From: Pedobacter gandavensis
GTDB lineage: Bacteria; Bacteroidota; Bacteroidia; Sphingobacteriales; Sphingobacteriaceae
NCBI RefSeq assembly: GCF_014172405.1
Contig: NZ_WNXC01000008.1
Coordinates: 1 to 64,000 of the forward strand
Reading direction: 5' to 3'
DNA: 64,000 nt
Part shown: positions 9,184-17,325 of the stretch, piece by piece
Layout of the letters: every line of letters starts with the position of its first letter
Numbering within the stretch: position 1 is the first letter of the stretch
Translations under genes and position numbers: made by a program
Notes under the pieces: generated by a model
The model's database searches: none
The model's input: only the letters and a program-made list of their open reading frames with translations
Told to the model about the DNA's origin: nothing

Positions 9184-9293
9184 AATCCCTCCGCCGGCAT
9201 TATCCGGATCAGGTGCATATATCGGTTTTTCGATATAATGGGTATGCTCTCAGCCTGTTTTTGTGTTTTTTACAAAACAAGGCACCCCTTTTT
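9184..9293 (-). promoter_or_regulatory. TPP riboswitch (THI element)
   Basis: On the minus strand the element reads GGGGTGCC, then a P2/P3 arm, CTGAGA, ACCC, an extra hairpin (P3a-like, ATATCG/CGATAT), ACCTGATC, GGATAATGCC and GGAGGGA. These are the invariant blocks of the thiamine pyrophosphate aptamer in the right order and spacing. It should reduce expression of the downstream TonB receptor and thiE when TPP is plentiful. It lies in the transcript leader, directly after the predicted start site near 9295. Confidence 0.95.
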
Positions 9294-9300
9294 GATGAGG

Positions 9301-9308
9301 CAAAGGTA
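9301..9308 (-). promoter_or_regulatory. -7 element of the TPP-riboswitch transcript
   Basis: TACCTTTG on the minus strand matches TAnnTTTG and would start transcription at about 9295, immediately before the aptamer. The -33 region has no clear TTG. Confidence 0.6.
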
Positions 9309-9529
9309 TTGATAAAAATTGAATCTCTTATAGTGGAAGACTTGTTACGGATTTTTATCCTGGATTTTTGCTGAAAGAAGGGTTAATTATGGCAATCTGA
9401 CTGGGTTGGGAAGTAAGAGGCAGAGGACTGAAAAACAAATGATAGCATAATGAAAATTACAGTCCACATAAATGAAAAGTTCTCTTTTGAAATGGCTCTA
9501 GAAAGATTCAGCTACCTTTTAGAAAAGAT
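9309..9529. other. Gap between the kinase stop and the riboswitch promoter
   Basis: There is no recognised gene. An ATG at 9450 on the plus strand opens a 52-codon frame ending at 9608 that overlaps the kinase 3' end antisense; I do not call it a gene. No terminator hairpin with a T run was found for the kinase on the minus strand, so read-through into the riboswitch is possible. Confidence 0.4.
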
Positions 9530-10060
9530 CTACTGTTCTTTTAAAAAAGACGCCACAGCGGCAATGGCATTGCTTAATCTTTCCTCTGTTCCATTAATCA
9601 CGACATAATTTGCAGTTAAGTTTTGTAGTTCCTGATGCCATACCTGCATGAAATGTTCCCGTTTATGGGGGAAATCACGAAGTGGATCTTCTTGCCAGGG
9701 CAGGTCAATGTCCATAAGAAGATATAAATCATAGGTATGAAGGGGCAGTGCATTTAGCACTATTTCCGGCGTGTTTCCAAATACCTCATCACTCCAGACT
9801 TTTACCGTAATAAAAGTAGTGTCACAAAAGATCAGGTCTTTTTCTGCGATGGCGAGTATGGATTCTTCCAGAGCTAATTGTCCGTGATACATATTTACTT
9901 CATCCTGTAAGTTGCAGGGGTTCGTTAAAGCAGCACAATAATAACGTGCATATTCGGGTACCCAAAGCGTCTGGTAATGTTTGGCAAGTTGTTGTGCAAT
10001 AGTTGATTTTCCTGTGCTTTCCGGGCCAACGATGGCGATTTTTTTAATTTGTTTGTTCAC
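9530..10060 (-). CDS. NadR-like P-loop ATPase/kinase (AAA_28 family), candidate vitamin kinase
   Basis: A 176-residue cytoplasmic protein with Walker A GPESTGKST (12-20), a Walker-B-like IFCDTTF (about 77-83), and a D-x-P-W-Q-x-D-P-x-R stretch (about 119-128) like the lid of the ribosylnicotinamide-kinase domain of NadR. It overlaps the end of the PnuT-like gene by 17 nt, so the two are translationally coupled. NadR-type kinases trap PnuC-imported nicotinamide riboside by phosphorylation. Here the neighbours are thiamine genes, so thiamine or a precursor is a plausible substrate, but that is inference from context. NAD salvage remains an alternative. Confidence 0.82.
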   Translation of the reverse strand: MNKQIKKIAIVGPESTGKSTIAQQLAKHYQTLWVPEYARYYCAALTNPCNLQDEVNMYHGQLALEESILAIAEKDLIFCDTTFITVKVWSDEVFGNTPEIVLNALPLHTYDLYLLMDIDLPWQEDPLRDFPHKREHFMQVWHQELQNLTANYVVINGTEERLSNAIAAVASFLKEQ

Positions 10061-10661
10061 GGTACGTTTTCCTCCAGTCTATATATCCTTTGATGGCAAT
10101 GACGACCAGGAAAGCATAAAATATGGCACTTAAATTTAGATTTTTGTAAATGTATAATGGGATATAGCAAAGATCGACGACAATCCAAAGAATCCAGTTT
10201 TGCAGGATTTTTCTGGTCAGCATTAGTTGTGCGACAAAGCTTAGTGCGGTACAAAATCCATCTTCGTAAGGCACATTGGTATCTGTAAAATGGTTCAGAA
10301 ACAGTCCGAGCGCAAAAGATAAAATGATCACGGATCCAATGGCCAGCCACCAACCTTTTTTCGATAGCTTGGTTACGGGCTTATCATGAACCTGCTTTTT
10401 TCTGATCCAGAAATACCAGCCATAGAAGGCGGTAAAAAGGAAGTAGAACTGTAAGGCCATGTCACCATACATCTTCGCGTCTAAGAATACCCAGGCATAA
10501 GCGATGACACTGATGATCGAAATAGGCCAGCTCAGGACATTTTCTTTTGTGGCTAGGTAGATGCAAATAAATCCGGATACTACCCCAAGCCATTCCAGCC
10601 AGGTGGTATGAATAAATTGATCAGCAATTAGCTGAAAAAACGAAGACTCAAGAAGTAACAT
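10044..10661 (-). CDS. pnuT: PnuC-family transporter, likely thiamine permease PnuT
   Basis: A 205-residue inner-membrane protein with about seven hydrophobic segments. It has PnuC-family features: an N-terminal WLEWLGVVSGFICIYLATKENVLSWPISIISVIAYAW block (about 21-57), QFYFLFTAFYGWYFW (about 72-86), and a late WILWIVVDLCYIPLYIYKNL block (about 156-175). PnuC-family members are facilitators specific for nicotinamide riboside (PnuC), riboflavin (PnuX) or thiamine (PnuT). Proximity to a TPP-controlled receptor supports PnuT. It overlaps the downstream kinase gene by 17 nt. TACTTTTG at 10666-10673 on the minus strand may be its -7 element, implying a leaderless message. Confidence 0.88.
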   Translation of the reverse strand: MLLLESSFFQLIADQFIHTTWLEWLGVVSGFICIYLATKENVLSWPISIISVIAYAWVFLDAKMYGDMALQFYFLFTAFYGWYFWIRKKQVHDKPVTKLSKKGWWLAIGSVIILSFALGLFLNHFTDTNVPYEDGFCTALSFVAQLMLTRKILQNWILWIVVDLCYIPLYIYKNLNLSAIFYAFLVVIAIKGYIDWRKTYREQTN

Positions 10662-10719
10662 GAACCAAAAGTAGTTATCCTAAAATTATTTGCATCATAA
10701 AAGCTGTACAGGAATGCCG

Positions 10720-11244
10720 TTAATTGTTTGTTTTTGGAGAAGTGTTAAAGCTCAAAGACACACGAACGCTAACATCGGTTGTCGTTTTTTCTCTTAATAC
10801 ATACTCCATTCTGATACTCAGATTAGTTCCTTTCACATAATTATCCAGGAAACGGGAATTGTCAATATCCAAAACCAAACCTGTACCAATATTTTGTTGT
10901 ACATCAGTCCTGGAGGCAACCATTACTTCTTCGCCTTTTTCATTGGCTACATAAAGTTTCACAGATTTGAACATGCCTAAACTTTTGCTGGCAGGATTAC
11001 TCGCTTCCATTTTTGCAGAGGCGATTCTGATCTCTTTTACATAATTTGTGCCGTTTTGATTTCCAAAAACCTGGTCGAAGCTCGTTGCGGCAGAGCTTGT
11101 AGAGATCGTTGAATTGCTTTTTGTGCCTGCTGGAATAACTACCGTTGCATTATAAGGGAACGAAGATTTTATCAGGGATTGTACTGTAGCACAGCTGGAA
11201 AGCATGACAACTGCTGCGACTACTACAGGGAATAATTTTTTCAT
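10720..11244 (-). CDS. Lipoprotein of unknown function
   Basis: A 174-residue protein from the ATG at 11244. A signal peptide MKKLFPVVVAAVVMLSSC carries a lipobox with Cys18. The remainder is Ser/Thr-rich and shows a repeated beta-strand pattern (VKLYVANEKGEEVMVASR; LSIRMEYVLREK). An in-frame start 33 nt upstream (11277) would place charged residues before the signal peptide and is less likely. No domain was recognised. It is upstream of pnuT on the same strand (58-nt gap). Confidence 0.72.
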   Translation of the reverse strand: MKKLFPVVVAAVVMLSSCATVQSLIKSSFPYNATVVIPAGTKSNSTISTSSAATSFDQVFGNQNGTNYVKEIRIASAKMEASNPASKSLGMFKSVKLYVANEKGEEVMVASRTDVQQNIGTGLVLDIDNSRFLDNYVKGTNLSIRMEYVLREKTTTDVSVRVSLSFNTSPKTNN

Positions 11245-11599
11245 TGGATTATACATTGTTCTCATTTGATATGGCATATTTCAGATAGGAACGGCAAATG
11301 TTGTTCCAAATTGCGAGACAGGGCATTTTATGGCTCCAAATAAGAATAGAATAGTGACTATTGATTGTCGAAGTTTATCATAGACCGCTGTTTATTTCAT
11401 GAGAACATACACTAAAATAAGGATAAACCGTTTAAAATAAATGGGGGAATTATTAGTTTAGTATTTAAACTACTATAATGACATGTTAATCCAGAAAATT
11501 CATTCAGCTCTTGGCGGATTAAAACATAATTCTGTACCACTTGTAGTTATCATAGTATAAAAGTAAAATCTATATATTTTAAATCTAAAATTGATCATA
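11245..11599. other. Divergent gene-free region
   Basis: 355 bases between two divergent secreted-protein genes. It is AT-rich and contains a small palindrome (TAGTTTA / TAAACTA, 11454-11472) that could be an operator. No clear TAnnTTTG promoter, RNA gene or coding frame was found. Confidence 0.4.
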
Positions 11600-11917
11600 A
11601 TGAAGAGGCTTAAATTGAATTTTATCGTATTAGCAGGACTTTCATTTGGTTTACTGGCATTCAACGCCATCAGAGAAGGCGGCATTCAGGGGAAAGTAAG
11701 TCCTGCTGAAGGAGCTTCTCAGGTATTGGCCATTGCGGGGAGAGATACTTTGCGCGCAACAGTTAATAATGGAAGTTTTATTTTTAGTAGGGTTAAACCA
11801 CAAACTTACACCATAATGGTAAAGGCAAATCCACCTTATAAAGACACTTCTGTGGAGAATGTTGCAGTGGTGGATAGTGCTACAACAGATGTTGGAGAGA
11901 TCAAATTGCTGCAGTAA
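11600..11917 (+). CDS. Small exported carboxypeptidase-regulatory-like protein
   Basis: A 105-residue protein. A signal peptide (MKRLKLNFIVLAGLSFGLLAFNA) is followed by a single beta-sandwich of the CarboxypepD_reg type: GGIQGKVSPAEGASQVLAI, then FSRVKPQTYTIMVKA and DVGEIKLLQ. It starts at the ATG at 11600, not the TTG at 11591. Such stand-alone domains are common in Bacteroidota envelopes and the specific role is unknown. A terminator follows. Confidence 0.78.
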   Translation: MKRLKLNFIVLAGLSFGLLAFNAIREGGIQGKVSPAEGASQVLAIAGRDTLRATVNNGSFIFSRVKPQTYTIMVKANPPYKDTSVENVAVVDSATTDVGEIKLLQ

Positions 11918-11934
11918 TTTATAAGTAAATGATT

Positions 11935-11970
11935 AAAGGGGCTTTAGGCTAATTTCTAAGACCCTTTTTT
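11935..11970 (+). terminator. Intrinsic terminator
   Basis: AAAGGG pairs with CCCTTT, with an inner TTTAG/CTAAG stem, followed by a T run, 18 nt after the preceding stop codon. Confidence 0.75.
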
Positions 11971-12018
11971 ATTTGAACTGTTTTTTTAAAAACAGCATAA
12001 TTTTAAGGAGTAAAAACG

Positions 12019-12026
12019 TAACTTTG
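12019..12026 (+). promoter_or_regulatory. -7 element of the carB promoter
   Basis: TAACTTTG matches TAnnTTTG. It gives a start near 12033 and a long leader of about 118 nt before carB. No clear -33 TTG is visible. Confidence 0.5.
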
Positions 12027-12027
12027 C

Positions 12028-12049
12028 ATCCCGACGGAAGAGTCGGGAT
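12028..12049 (+). promoter_or_regulatory. Hairpin at the start of the carB leader
   Basis: ATCCCGAC and GTCGGGAT form a perfect 8-bp stem with a GGAAGA loop. The predicted start site falls inside it, at its 5' edge. The rest of the leader (12050-12150) has smaller complementary pairs (AGAGA/TCTCT at 12067-12079). Confidence 0.5.
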
Positions 12050-12150
12050 ATTCCCCTCATACAGCAGAGAAAATCTCTAGACTATTCTGGTCTTTTAGAA
12101 TGCAATTTTTACCAATTTCACTTATATAACTTTAGACTTTTTAAAGCCTT

Positions 12151-14967
12151 ATGCCTAAAGACACCTCCATACGCTCAGTATTAATTATCGGATCGGGACC
12201 TATTATCATTGGTCAAGCCTGTGAATTTGATTATTCAGGATCTCAAGCTGCCTTATCCTTAAAGGAAGAGGGGATTGAAGTTTCGATCATCAACTCTAAT
12301 CCTGCAACCATCATGACCGACAAGGTGATTGGGGACCATGTGTACCTTTGGCCTTTAACGGTAGACTCCATTGAGCAGATACTGATCGAGAGAAAAATCG
12401 ATGCAGTTTTGCCTACCATGGGTGGACAAACCGCTTTGAACCTTTGTAAAGAAGCAGAAGAGCGTGGTGTCTGGGAAAAATATGGTGTTAGAGTAATCGG
12501 GGTAGATGTTGCCGCGATTGAGAAAACTGAAAACAGAGAAGCCTTCCGTCAGTTAATGATTGACATAGGTGTCGGTGTTGCTCCGTCTAAAATTGCAAAC
12601 TCCTTCCTAGAAGGTAAAGAAGCAGCTCAGGAAATCGGTTATCCACTGGTAATTCGTCCTTCTTATACATTAGGGGGTTCAGGTGGTGGTTTCGTGCACA
12701 AGAAAGAAGAATTCGACCATGCTCTACAACGTGGATTAGAAGCTTCTCCAACGCACGAAGTATTGGTAGAGAAAGCGGTAATCGGATGGAAAGAATATGA
12801 ATTGGAATTGCTTAGAGATAGCAATGACAATGTGATCATTATTTGTTCTATTGAAAACTTTGATCCAATGGGAATCCATACCGGAGACTCGATCACAGTA
12901 GCACCAGCAATGACTTTATCTGACCGTTGCTATCAGGACATGCGTAACCAGGCCATTAAAATGATGCGTGCCATTGGTACTTTCGCTGGTGGCTGTAACG
13001 TTCAGTTCTCTGTAAATCCTGATAATGATGATATTATTGCGATCGAAATCAATCCAAGGGTATCACGCTCTTCGGCATTGGCTAGTAAGGCAACAGGATA
13101 TCCGATCGCAAAAATCGCTTCTAAATTAGCCATTGGTTATAACTTAGATGAGATCGAAAACCAAATTACAAAAACAACTTCCGCATATTTCGAGCCTACA
13201 TTGGATTATGTAATCGTGAAAGTACCTCGTTGGAACTTTGATAAATTCAAAGGTGCGAACATGGAACTGGGATTACAAATGAAATCAGTAGGAGAGGTAA
13301 TGTCTATCGGACGTACCTTCATCGAAGCACTACAAAAAGCTTGTCAGAGTTTAGAAATTGGCAGAGCTGGACTAGGTGCAGACGGTAAACATAACAGAAG
13401 CATCGAAGAGATCATGCACGGTTTGGAGCATCCAAGCTGGAATCGCTTGTTCTTAATTAAAGATGCGATGACTATGGGTGTTCCTTTGGAATCTATTCGT
13501 AAGGTAACAAAAATCGATAAATGGTTCCTTTCGCAAATTCAGGAATTAGTACACCTTGAAGTAGAGCTAAAAAGATATTCTCTGAATAACATTCCTAAAG
13601 ATTTCTTCTTCACGTTGAAACAAAAAGGATTCTCTGATATCCAGATCGCTTACCTATTAGGTAATGTGACGGAAGATGAGGTATATGACCGCAGAAAATC
13701 TTTAGGCATCAAACGTGTATATAAGATGGTTGATACTTGTGCAGCAGAATTCGCAGCGCAAACACCATATTATTACTCAACATTTGAAGAGGAAAACGAA
13801 TCGATCCCAACAGATAAAAAGAAAGTAGTTGTATTGGGTTCAGGACCTAACCGTATCGGTCAAGGGATTGAATTTGACTACTCATGCGTGCATGGTTTAC
13901 TAGCTGCTAAAGAAAGCGGTTTTGAAGCGATCATGATCAACTGTAACCCTGAGACAGTTTCTACTGACTTTAATATGGCTGATAAGTTGTACTTTGAGCC
14001 GGTATTCTGGGAACATGTTCGTGAGATCATCGAATTGGAGAACCCGGTTGGGGTGATCGTTCAGTTGGGTGGCCAGACAGCTTTGAAAATGGCTGAAAAG
14101 CTTCATGAAAACGGCATTAAAATTATCGGTACCTCTTACAATGACATGGATGTTGCGGAAGATAGAGGTCGTTTCTCAGATTTGCTTAAAGAATTAGAGA
14201 TTCCTTATCCAAGATACGGTGTTGCTGAAAACGCAGAAGAGGCGATTATTGTTGCTCAGGAAGTTGGATACCCAGTATTGGTAAGACCAAGTTACGTGTT
14301 GGGTGGACAAGGAATGAGTATCGTGATCAATGACGAAGACCTGGAGAAAGCTGTAGTTAAATTACTTGGTGATCTCCCTGGAAACCGCGTATTGATCGAT
14401 CATTTCTTAGATAGAGCAGAAGAAACAGAGTCAGATTCCATCTGTGATGGTGAAGATGTGCATATCATCGGTTTGATGGAGCATATTGAGCCTGCAGGTA
14501 TTCACTCTGGTGATTCTAGTGCAGTATTACCTCCATTCAGCTTATCAGAAAAGGTAATGAACGATATGGAAACTTACTCTAAAAAAATCGCGAAAGCACT
14601 TAATGTAATCGGTTTACTTAACATTCAGTTTGCAGTAAAAGATGAGAAAGTTTATGTGATCGAAGCGAATCCAAGAGCTTCAAGAACAGTTCCTTTCATT
14701 GCAAAAGCTTATGATGTTCCTTATATCAATATCGCTGCTAAAGTGATGTTAGGTGTAAACAAATTGAAAGACTTTACGATTGAAAGAAAACTGAAAGGTT
14801 ATGCGATCAAAGAACCTGTATTCTCTTTTGACAAATTCCCTGAGGTGGTGAAGGAATTAGGTCCGGAGATGAAATCAACAGGAGAAGCAATCAGGTTTAT
14901 CAAAGACCTGGAAGATCCTTACTTCAGAAAGTTAGTTAAAGACAAATCGATGTACTTATCGAAATAA
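12151..14967 (+). CDS. carB: Carbamoyl-phosphate synthase large subunit, lacking the allosteric domain
   Basis: A 938-residue enzyme that makes carbamoyl phosphate from ammonia, bicarbonate and two ATP for pyrimidine and arginine synthesis. The tandem halves are both visible: IIGSGPIIIGQACEFDYSG (N-terminal) and VLGSGPNRIGQGIEFDYSC (about 557-575), each with an ATP-grasp domain (RPSYTLGGSGGG and RPSYVLGGQGMS) and an EINPR/EANPR metal motif. The protein ends just after GPEMKSTGEA, where E. coli CarB (1073 residues) continues into an MGS-like domain that binds UMP and ornithine. This short form is, to my knowledge, usual in Bacteroidota. carA is not in the window. Codon use is even and a strong terminator follows. 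Confidence 0.95.
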   Translation: MPKDTSIRSVLIIGSGPIIIGQACEFDYSGSQAALSLKEEGIEVSIINSNPATIMTDKVIGDHVYLWPLTVDSIEQILIERKIDAVLPTMGGQTALNLCKEAEERGVWEKYGVRVIGVDVAAIEKTENREAFRQLMIDIGVGVAPSKIANSFLEGKEAAQEIGYPLVIRPSYTLGGSGGGFVHKKEEFDHALQRGLEASPTHEVLVEKAVIGWKEYELELLRDSNDNVIIICSIENFDPMGIHTGDSITVAPAMTLSDRCYQDMRNQAIKMMRAIGTFAGGCNVQFSVNPDNDDIIAIEINPRVSRSSALASKATGYPIAKIASKLAIGYNLDEIENQITKTTSAYFEPTLDYVIVKVPRWNFDKFKGANMELGLQMKSVGEVMSIGRTFIEALQKACQSLEIGRAGLGADGKHNRSIEEIMHGLEHPSWNRLFLIKDAMTMGVPLESIRKVTKIDKWFLSQIQELVHLEVELKRYSLNNIPKDFFFTLKQKGFSDIQIAYLLGNVTEDEVYDRRKSLGIKRVYKMVDTCAAEFAAQTPYYYSTFEEENESIPTDKKKVVVLGSGPNRIGQGIEFDYSCVHGLLAAKESGFEAIMINCNPETVSTDFNMADKLYFEPVFWEHVREIIELENPVGVIVQLGGQTALKMAEKLHENGIKIIGTSYNDMDVAEDRGRFSDLLKELEIPYPRYGVAENAEEAIIVAQEVGYPVLVRPSYVLGGQGMSIVINDEDLEKAVVKLLGDLPGNRVLIDHFLDRAEETESDSICDGEDVHIIGLMEHIEPAGIHSGDSSAVLPPFSLSEKVMNDMETYSKKIAKALNVIGLLNIQFAVKDEKVYVIEANPRASRTVPFIAKAYDVPYINIAAKVMLGVNKLKDFTIERKLKGYAIKEPVFSFDKFPEVVKELGPEMKSTGEAIRFIKDLEDPYFRKLVKDKSMYLSK

Positions 14968-14970
14968 AAT

Positions 14971-14999
14971 AAAAAAGTCCCGAAAGGGACTTTTTTATT
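14971..14999 (+). terminator. Terminator after carB
   Basis: AAAAAAGTCCC pairs with GGGACTTTTTT around a GAAA tetraloop, 3 nt after the carB stop. The symmetric A and T runs would allow it to work in both directions. Confidence 0.92.
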
Positions 15000-15001
15000 T
15001 T

Positions 15002-15052
15002 ACATGATTTTTAAGGTAAGATACTTTGATTGCCTTACTTTAAAAATCATGT
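15002..15052. repeat. 19-bp inverted repeat between carB and the DUF3137 gene
   Basis: ACATGATTTTTAAGGTAAG (15002-15020) is matched in inverse at 15034-15052 with a single G-U type difference and a 13-nt loop. The right arm reaches the stop codon of the minus-strand gene. It has no T run of its own. Confidence 0.8.
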
Positions 15053-16011
15053 TAATCTCTCCCCCAGATTCGGGTATTCAAATCTAAAGTTTCAATAACC
15101 TTGTAGATATGGCGTACCAAGTCCAGGTCTTCCTTCATCAAGCCTTCGGTCATCAAGCTTTCAAATAATGGGGCTTCGAAATAATTCCTGGATAAAGGAA
15201 AGGCGATGGTTATTACATTTCCGACAAAGGAAAGGCTGATGCTATCTTCACACCTGTCATTTAGCAGGGATATAGATTCCATCATCAACGGTGTCAGAAT
15301 GTACCTCGCTTCTATCTGATCCGAAGAATAGGTAGCAAAATGCTTTTCAAATTCGGGATTTTCTAATCTAACACGCTCTTTTGCGCCTGAAAAAAACGGA
15401 GTATTGCTCCCAAACCATTCCGCAACATCACTTCCAAAGGCTTTGGATTGAACCACTGTTAGCTCTTTAAAGTTCTTGTTAAAATCGGCTTGAAAGATCA
15501 CGCCGCAAAAAAGTTCATGCCAGGTTTCTTGGGTCGTACCTTTTTTAGTGATTGTGAGTTCTTTATACTGCGCGTGTACTTCCGAAAAGCTAAATCTCGT
15601 TTTTCCAGAATTACCAGATACCCGGTCTTCACTCCTATACTTATCAGGCCTTTTCTTGAACAATAAAGAACCGAAAAATTCATCTTCAGACAATCCTCTT
15701 TTAGGGTCTATTTCCAGGCTTTGGTCTATCATTTTTATCGCCTGTGCGACTAACTTTTGTTTAAAATCCAGGCGATATTGATCTACTGCTCCCGAATTTA
15801 CCGATATTGCTATGAAACCAGCAAAAAAACAAATGATGCCAATAGCGATAAGGGGGAGTATCGTAAACGTAAAGCCGAGTATAGCGATCGGTATGCCGGT
15901 AAGGCAAATTGCGAGATGAATCACTCTTTTCTTACGTAAGTTTATTCTGGTCGCTTCTAAAGCAGTCAGCACCTCCATTGTAGCGGAATCTAGGTGCGAT
16001 ATATTCTCCAT
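15052..16011 (-). CDS. DUF3137-like membrane protein, partner of LemA
   Basis: A 319-residue protein with two adjacent transmembrane segments (about 30-68: VIHLAICLTGIPIAILGFTF and LIAIGIICFFAGFIAI) and a cytoplasmic C-terminal domain. The pattern LFKKRPDKYRSEDRVSG...FSEVHAQY...FCGVIFQADFNKNFKELTVV fits the DUF3137 family. Its ATG overlaps the last base of the LemA stop (TAATG), so the two are co-translated. LemA/DUF3137 pairs are common and their function is not established. The stop lies on the arm of a large inverted repeat. Confidence 0.78.
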   Translation of the reverse strand: MENISHLDSATMEVLTALEATRINLRKKRVIHLAICLTGIPIAILGFTFTILPLIAIGIICFFAGFIAISVNSGAVDQYRLDFKQKLVAQAIKMIDQSLEIDPKRGLSEDEFFGSLLFKKRPDKYRSEDRVSGNSGKTRFSFSEVHAQYKELTITKKGTTQETWHELFCGVIFQADFNKNFKELTVVQSKAFGSDVAEWFGSNTPFFSGAKERVRLENPEFEKHFATYSSDQIEARYILTPLMMESISLLNDRCEDSISLSFVGNVITIAFPLSRNYFEAPLFESLMTEGLMKEDLDLVRHIYKVIETLDLNTRIWGRD

Positions 16012-16568
16012 TAGCTATTAAAGAGATCTTTTGCGTTAACGTTATTACGTTCGGTTTCTGAAATAGATAGCAATGGTTTGGCAGTATAGTTCATCATTCC
16101 TGCAATGATGCTACCGGGGAACATCGTAATTGAATTGTTGTAATCTGTAATCGATGCATTATAACTCCTTCTGGCAGCCGCAATTTGTTCCTCGCTCTCT
16201 CTCCAGGTAATTTGTAGGTTTGAAAAGCTCTGGTCTGCTTTCAAATTAGGGTAATTTTCAACATTAACCATTAGCCCTTTTATTTCATGGCTGAGTTCCT
16301 GATCTATGTTGAATTTTTCTTCTTTACTTAAGCCAGGATTGCTGATGCGGCTACGTAGGGACACAATTTTGGTCAGTATATCGCCCTCGTATTGCATATA
16401 TTTTTTCACAGTTTCAACGAGGTTTGGGAGCAGGTCAAAACGCTTTTTTAGCATCACATCAATTGCCGAAAAGGCATTGTCTGTTTGATTCTTTTTGACG
16501 ATAAGCGAATTGTAGATCGAGATGCAAGTAATTGCGATGACAACAAAAATGATAAGCGCAATGATCAT
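16011..16568 (-). CDS. lemA: LemA family protein
   Basis: A 185-residue protein with one N-terminal membrane anchor (IIALIIFVVIAITCISIYNSLI) and a mostly helical domain. Family motifs are present: VKKNQTDNAFSAIDVMLKKRFDLLPNLVETVKKYMQYE (about 24-61) and RRSYNASITDYNNSITMFPGSIIA (about 133-156). The role of LemA proteins is unclear; membrane-associated scaffolding has been suggested. Its stop is fused to the start of the DUF3137-like gene. Confidence 0.92.
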   Translation of the reverse strand: MIIALIIFVVIAITCISIYNSLIVKKNQTDNAFSAIDVMLKKRFDLLPNLVETVKKYMQYEGDILTKIVSLRSRISNPGLSKEEKFNIDQELSHEIKGLMVNVENYPNLKADQSFSNLQITWRESEEQIAAARRSYNASITDYNNSITMFPGSIIAGMMNYTAKPLLSISETERNNVNAKDLFNS

Positions 16569-16653
16569 AAAACAAAGTTAAGAGGTTGAATAAGAATGGA
16601 AGATATAAATTTTCCCTTAAGTATCCCTAATTTCAATTTTAAAGAGGATAAAA

Positions 16654-16691
16654 AAGACAAGCCCTGCTCTTATAGGAGCAGGGCTTGTCTT
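16654..16691 (-). terminator. Terminator of the DUF4920 gene
   Basis: A perfect 16-bp stem (AAGACAAGCCCTGCTC and its complement) with a 6-nt loop, followed on the minus strand by TTTTTT, 41 nt downstream of the stop at 16733. Confidence 0.92.
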
Positions 16692-16732
16692 CATATTAAA
16701 TAAGGTATTGGAAATAAGAGCTAAGCAATAAT

Positions 16733-17200
16733 CTACTCCAATATGACCACCCCTTTAGCTTCAAAAGCCAATTCTTTTTTAGGCGCGGTAATTTTAGCAA
16801 CCTCTGCAGCAGATTTATGCGCATCTTCTGCATAGTGGCGTAAGGTTTCCACTGAAATTGTTTGTTTTTTTGCAATTCCATCAAGAGCTACTTTTTTTCC
16901 TACGATGTCCATTGGCATAAAGAATCCATAATCTTTGAAGGTAATGCGCATGGCCTCACCTGTAGGAGTTTTTAGTGTCATCCAGCAGCCTTTCTTTTTA
17001 CAAACTTCCACCACCTCTCCTGTGATTTTCATTTCTGCTGTTTTTTGATCACCCATAGCTGCATCTATTTTCGAAACGGGTAGTAAATTTCCAGTGGTCA
17101 CACCCGTGCCAAATGATTTGCCGGGGATTCCTGCTGTGTCCTGTGCTATTGCCCAAAAGGACAACGCACAAAAGCCCAGGCTTAAAAGTATTTTTTTCAT
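16733..17200 (-). CDS. Exported DUF4920-like protein
   Basis: A 155-residue protein with a cleavable signal peptide (MKKILLSLGFCALSFWAIAQ). The compact beta-rich domain contains EMKITGEVVEVCKKKGCWMTL (about 56-76), with the CKKKGCW motif typical of DUF4920. The two cysteines could bind metal or form a disulfide. Function is unknown; it probably acts in the periplasm. It stands alone between terminators. Confidence 0.8.
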   Translation of the reverse strand: MKKILLSLGFCALSFWAIAQDTAGIPGKSFGTGVTTGNLLPVSKIDAAMGDQKTAEMKITGEVVEVCKKKGCWMTLKTPTGEAMRITFKDYGFFMPMDIVGKKVALDGIAKKQTISVETLRHYAEDAHKSAAEVAKITAPKKELAFEAKGVVILE

Positions 17201-17290
17201 GAGGTAAGATTAAAGTATTGAAATTCTATTGGTTAACCGTAAAAATATCAAATTTTATTTGGAATGGAAATGATTCAGAAAGATTCAAAA

Positions 17291-17325
17291 CAAAAAAATC
17301 CTCGTTATCTATCGATAACGAGGAT
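17291..17325 (-). terminator. Intrinsic terminator on the minus strand
   Basis: ATCCTCGTTATC pairs perfectly with GATAACGAGGAT around a 4-nt loop, followed on the minus strand by seven Ts. The nearest upstream gene on that strand is radA, 270 nt away, so it may end a long radA 3' tail or a separate small RNA. Confidence 0.75.
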
